A model generated the notes under the pieces. It saw only the letters and a program-made list of their open reading frames with translations. It was not told the DNA's origin and searched no databases. Shown in pieces: positions 5,370 to 6,760 of a DNA stretch of 6,760 nt. The translations under genes were made by a program, and so were the position numbers. Position 1 is the first letter of the stretch. Every line of letters starts with the position of its first letter. Source of the DNA: Thermoplasmata archaeon (GTDB taxonomy: Archaea > Thermoplasmatota > Thermoplasmata > Lutacidiplasmatales > UBA184); contig JASHYB010000055.1 in assembly GCA_030043255.1 (NCBI GenBank), positions 1 through 6,760 of the forward strand. The letters run 5' to 3'.

Positions 5370-6084
5370 AGACGAGACGGGTCCCCCCGTCCCCGAGCGG
5401 CACCGGCCGGTCGAAGCGGAGCTCGCCGATCTCCCCGGTGGAGCGCAGATGGGTCCCCCCGCACGGGCAGACGTCGTAGCCGTCGATCTCGACGACCCGG
5501 ACCGGGTCGACCTGCGCAGGCAGTGGGACGAGCCCGCTCCGCTCGCTGAGCGGATGCCGGTCCCATTCGGCGCGGGGCAGGTGGCGGACCGTCACGGCGC
5601 GCGGCGGCGCGACGGCCCCCCGCACGTCCTCGGCCAGCGGCGCCAGGAGCGCCTCGTCGAGCGGACCGTCGACCTCGACGGTCGCGCGCGTTCCCGAGAA
5701 GTTCGCCTTACGGGTCCGGCGGCCCGTCCGCGCGAAGATCCGGCCGCTGACGAAGTGCTGCGCCGTGTGCAGGCGCATGTGCCGGTGCCGCCGCTCCCAG
5801 TCGATCGTACCCGCGACCTCCTCGCCGACCGTCAGGGCGGTGCGCGCCGGCCCGCTCGCGGTGCGGTGGACGACCGCCGGGCCGGACTTGTTGACGTCCA
5901 GCACCTCGACGGCGGGCTGACCGTCGGCCCGCAGCTGGCCCCGGTCGGCCGGCTGGCCGCCGCCGGTCGGATAGAAGTAGGTCCGGTCCAGGACCACCCC
6001 GCCCGGCGGCAGCGCGACGACCCGGGCCCGGAACTCGCGCACGTACGCGTCGTCGATCGTCCGGAGGTAGGCGAGCTCGGTCAC
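5335..6084 (-). CDS. alaX: Free-standing alanyl-tRNA editing protein AlaX
   Basis: A 249-residue trans-editing protein that hydrolyses mischarged Ser-tRNA(Ala) (possibly Gly-tRNA(Ala)), protecting translation fidelity. The N-terminal part carries the Gly-rich AlaX-M/AlaRS motif, DRTYFYPTGGGQPADRG (33-49). WERRHRHMRLHTAQH (96-110) holds zinc ligands H106 and H110 of HxxxH. C206-P-C-G-G-T-H212 within DVCPCGGTHLRSTGEIG supplies the CxxxH pair (C208, H212). No aminoacylation domain is present, so it is not a truncated AlaRS, and the length fits AlaX-M or a short AlaX-L. The reading frame extends to TTG 6141, but GTG 6084 is chosen. It gives the usual start just before the first strand, and an AT-rich box lies 26 bases upstream, indicating leaderless transcription. 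It is divergent from PCNA and convergent with the GNAT, overlapping its 3' end by 35 bases. Confidence 0.92.
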   Translation of the reverse strand: MTELAYLRTIDDAYVREFRARVVALPPGGVVLDRTYFYPTGGGQPADRGQLRADGQPAVEVLDVNKSGPAVVHRTASGPARTALTVGEEVAGTIDWERRHRHMRLHTAQHFVSGRIFARTGRRTRKANFSGTRATVEVDGPLDEALLAPLAEDVRGAVAPPRAVTVRHLPRAEWDRHPLSERSGLVPLPAQVDPVRVVEIDGYDVCPCGGTHLRSTGEIGELRFDRPVPLGDGGTRLVFTLEAASAPTG

Positions 6085-6104
6085 CTCCGGCCGAGGCCGT
6101 TCGG

Positions 6105-6121
6105 CGGAAAAACAGGTTCCG
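6105..6121. repeat. Short inverted repeat CGGAA-N7-TTCCG over the alaX promoter
   Basis: Five-base arms (CGGAA at 6105-6109 and TTCCG at 6117-6121) with a 7-base spacer cover the alaX TATA-like box. The element at 581-597 over the FKBP promoter has the same arm core (GGAA/TTCC) and spacing. A shared operator is possible, but arms this short also occur by chance. Confidence 0.3.
6107..6120 (-). promoter_or_regulatory. TATA-like promoter of alaX
   Basis: On the minus strand this reads GGAACCTGTTTTTC. The T-rich core (6112-6107) is centred about 26 bases from GTG 6084, the same geometry as the FKBP promoter. GGAACC upstream is a possible BRE. It supports a leaderless start at GTG 6084 rather than TTG 6141. 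Confidence 0.45.
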
Positions 6122-6132
6122 TTCGGCGCGCG

Positions 6133-6148
6133 CTCGGGCAACCTTTAT
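6133..6148 (+). promoter_or_regulatory. Probable TATA promoter of the PCNA gene
   Basis: CTCGGGCAACCTTTAT matches the FKBP promoter string almost base for base (CTCGGG, A-rich, CCTT, AT). The TATA-like core at 6142-6148 predicts a start near 6172, leaving a leader of about 11 bases before GTG 6183. A competing reading is that ATG 6147-6149 is the PCNA start codon, which would put this box inside the coding region. Confidence 0.5.
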
Positions 6149-6171
6149 GGCGGGGACCGATGTGGCGCGCC

Positions 6172-6176
6172 GAGGT
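6172..6176 (+). promoter_or_regulatory. Shine-Dalgarno site of the PCNA gene
   Basis: GAGGT lies 6 bases before GTG 6183 and matches the archaeal ribosome-binding core. It favours GTG 6183 over the in-frame upstream starts at 6147 (ATG) and 6162 (GTG). Confidence 0.5.
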
Positions 6177-6182
6177 CTGTCG

Positions 6183-6760
6183 GTGTTCAAGCTGCGCGTC
6201 AAGATGGAGGTGCTCCGCGAGCTCGTCGAGGTGGTCTCGACGCTCGTCAGCGAGGTCAAGCTCTCCGTCTCGAAGGACGGGCTGGAGGCGAAGGCGGTCG
6301 ACCCGTCGCACGTCGCGATGCTCGTCCTGAAGCTGCAGAAGTCGGTCTTCGAGGAGTTCACCGGCGAGCCGACGGAGATCGGCGTCGACGTCGAGAAGCT
6401 GAAGGAGGTCCTGCGGCTCTCCAAGCCGGGGGACATCCTCGAGCTGCAGTACGACGGCAAGAACCGTCTGGTCGCCGCGGTCGGGCGGGTGACGCGCCAG
6501 ATGGCGGTCGTCGACCCGGCGAGCATCACCGACCCGAAGGTCCCGAACGTCTCGCCGCCGGCGACGGTCGTCGTCAAGACCGAGGACATGCGCCAGGGGA
6601 TCCGGGGGAGCGAGAGCTTCACCGACCACGTCACGCTCACCCTGGAGCCGGACGCCTTCACCATGCACTCGGAGGGGGACACCGACCGGCTCGACCTGCG
6701 GATCCCGAAGGAGACGCTGCCGAAGCTCGAGGTCAAGGAGTCGGTGAAGAGCATGTACCC
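6183..6760 (+). CDS. pcn: DNA polymerase sliding clamp (PCNA), 3' end outside window
   Basis: Archaeal PCNA forms a trimeric ring around DNA that tethers DNA polymerases, FEN1, ligase and other replication and repair proteins. The window contains 192 residues of a family usually near 245-250. The N-terminus MFKLRVKMEVLRELVEVVS is the standard first strand and helix. It is followed by VKLSVSKDGLEAKAVDPSHVAML (25-47), with the highly conserved A-V-D-P-S-H-V-A-M. Domain 1 continues through GDILELQYDG. The interdomain connector is around VDPASITDPKVPNVSPP, then domain 2 begins with ATVVVKTEDMRQGIR. Visible sequence ends in domain 2 at KSMYP. GTG 6183 is selected because the protein then starts Met-Phe-Lys like other archaeal clamps and has a Shine-Dalgarno 6 bases upstream; ATG 6147 would add twelve unusual residues. 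It is divergent from alaX. Family assignment is essentially certain. Confidence 0.95.
   Translation, partial: MFKLRVKMEVLRELVEVVSTLVSEVKLSVSKDGLEAKAVDPSHVAMLVLKLQKSVFEEFTGEPTEIGVDVEKLKEVLRLSKPGDILELQYDGKNRLVAAVGRVTRQMAVVDPASITDPKVPNVSPPATVVVKTEDMRQGIRGSESFTDHVTLTLEPDAFTMHSEGDTDRLDLRIPKETLPKLEVKESVKSMY

Noticed and set aside
4304..5479. 391-codon plus-strand ORF across the small protein, winged-helix and GNAT genes
   Set aside because: It is a shifted-frame shadow, Arg/Pro-rich, while the three shorter frames show recognisable folds and tight operon spacing.
6085..6141. Longer AlaX starting at TTG 6141
   Set aside because: It adds 19 residues without family resemblance and would place the AT-rich promoter box inside the gene; GTG 6084 fits the family start and promoter distance.
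5095..6330. 411-codon plus-strand ORF and minus-strand ORFs over the PCNA region (5708-6754, 6081-6668)
   Set aside because: They overlap GNAT, AlaX and PCNA in wrong frames; the Ser/Arg- and Asp/Leu-rich translations are shadows of those genes.
1..6760. tRNA, rRNA, CRISPR, transposon or attachment-site signatures
   Set aside because: No cloverleaf-like sequence, regularly spaced repeats, transposase motifs or long direct or inverted repeats were seen on either strand by eye.

Overview
The window looks like a compact, very GC-rich archaeal chromosome segment, probably from a Thermoplasmatota-type euryarchaeon. The domain call rests on an archaeal PCNA sliding clamp, a long archaeal-type FKBP with an inserted IF domain, a free-standing AlaX editing protein, and TATA-box promoters about 26 bases upstream of apparently leaderless genes. 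The lineage below archaeon is an impression from protein style, not a demonstrated placement. Nine genes fill almost all of the sequence; the largest gene-free stretch is about 127 bases. I saw no tRNA, rRNA, CRISPR array, insertion sequence or convincing terminator.

Layout from left to right: (1) a 3'-truncated FKBP-type peptidyl-prolyl isomerase on the minus strand (1-560), for which no complete ORF exists because it runs off the window; (2) divergently, a sulfatase-superfamily protein on plus (688-2220) whose catalytic position is Thr rather than Cys; (3) convergent with it and overlapping by 7 bases, a minus-strand pair made of a GalE-like SDR epimerase (3127-4101) followed by a family 2 glycosyltransferase (2214-3119); (4) divergently, a plus-strand cluster behind a strong TATA box: a 74-residue protein of unknown function, a winged-helix protein and a RimJ/RimL-type GNAT acetyltransferase (4185-5369); (5) convergent with the GNAT and overlapping it by 35 bases, AlaX on minus (5335-6084); (6) divergently, the first 192 residues of PCNA (6183 to the window end).

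Functionally there are two themes. The epimerase, glycosyltransferase and sulfatase-like protein form a small glycan-type cassette (nucleotide sugar supply, sugar transfer, and hydrolysis or transfer of a sulfate or phosphate ester). It is inserted among housekeeping genes for protein folding, translation fidelity and replication. The three-gene plus cluster pairs an uncharacterised small protein with a putative DNA-binding winged-helix protein. The small protein has a beta-alpha-beta-alpha-beta pattern reminiscent of effector domains, which makes this cluster the least explained part of the window.

The regulatory reading is unusually clear for so GC-rich a sequence. AT-rich boxes stand out upstream of FKBP, the small-protein operon, AlaX and PCNA. 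The FKBP and PCNA boxes share an extended sequence (CTCGGG, then A-rich, then CCTTAT or CCTTTAT). The two leaderless minus-strand promoters (FKBP and AlaX) each carry a short inverted repeat with the same half-site core and the same 7-base spacer. These are observations from single examples and need genome-wide testing.
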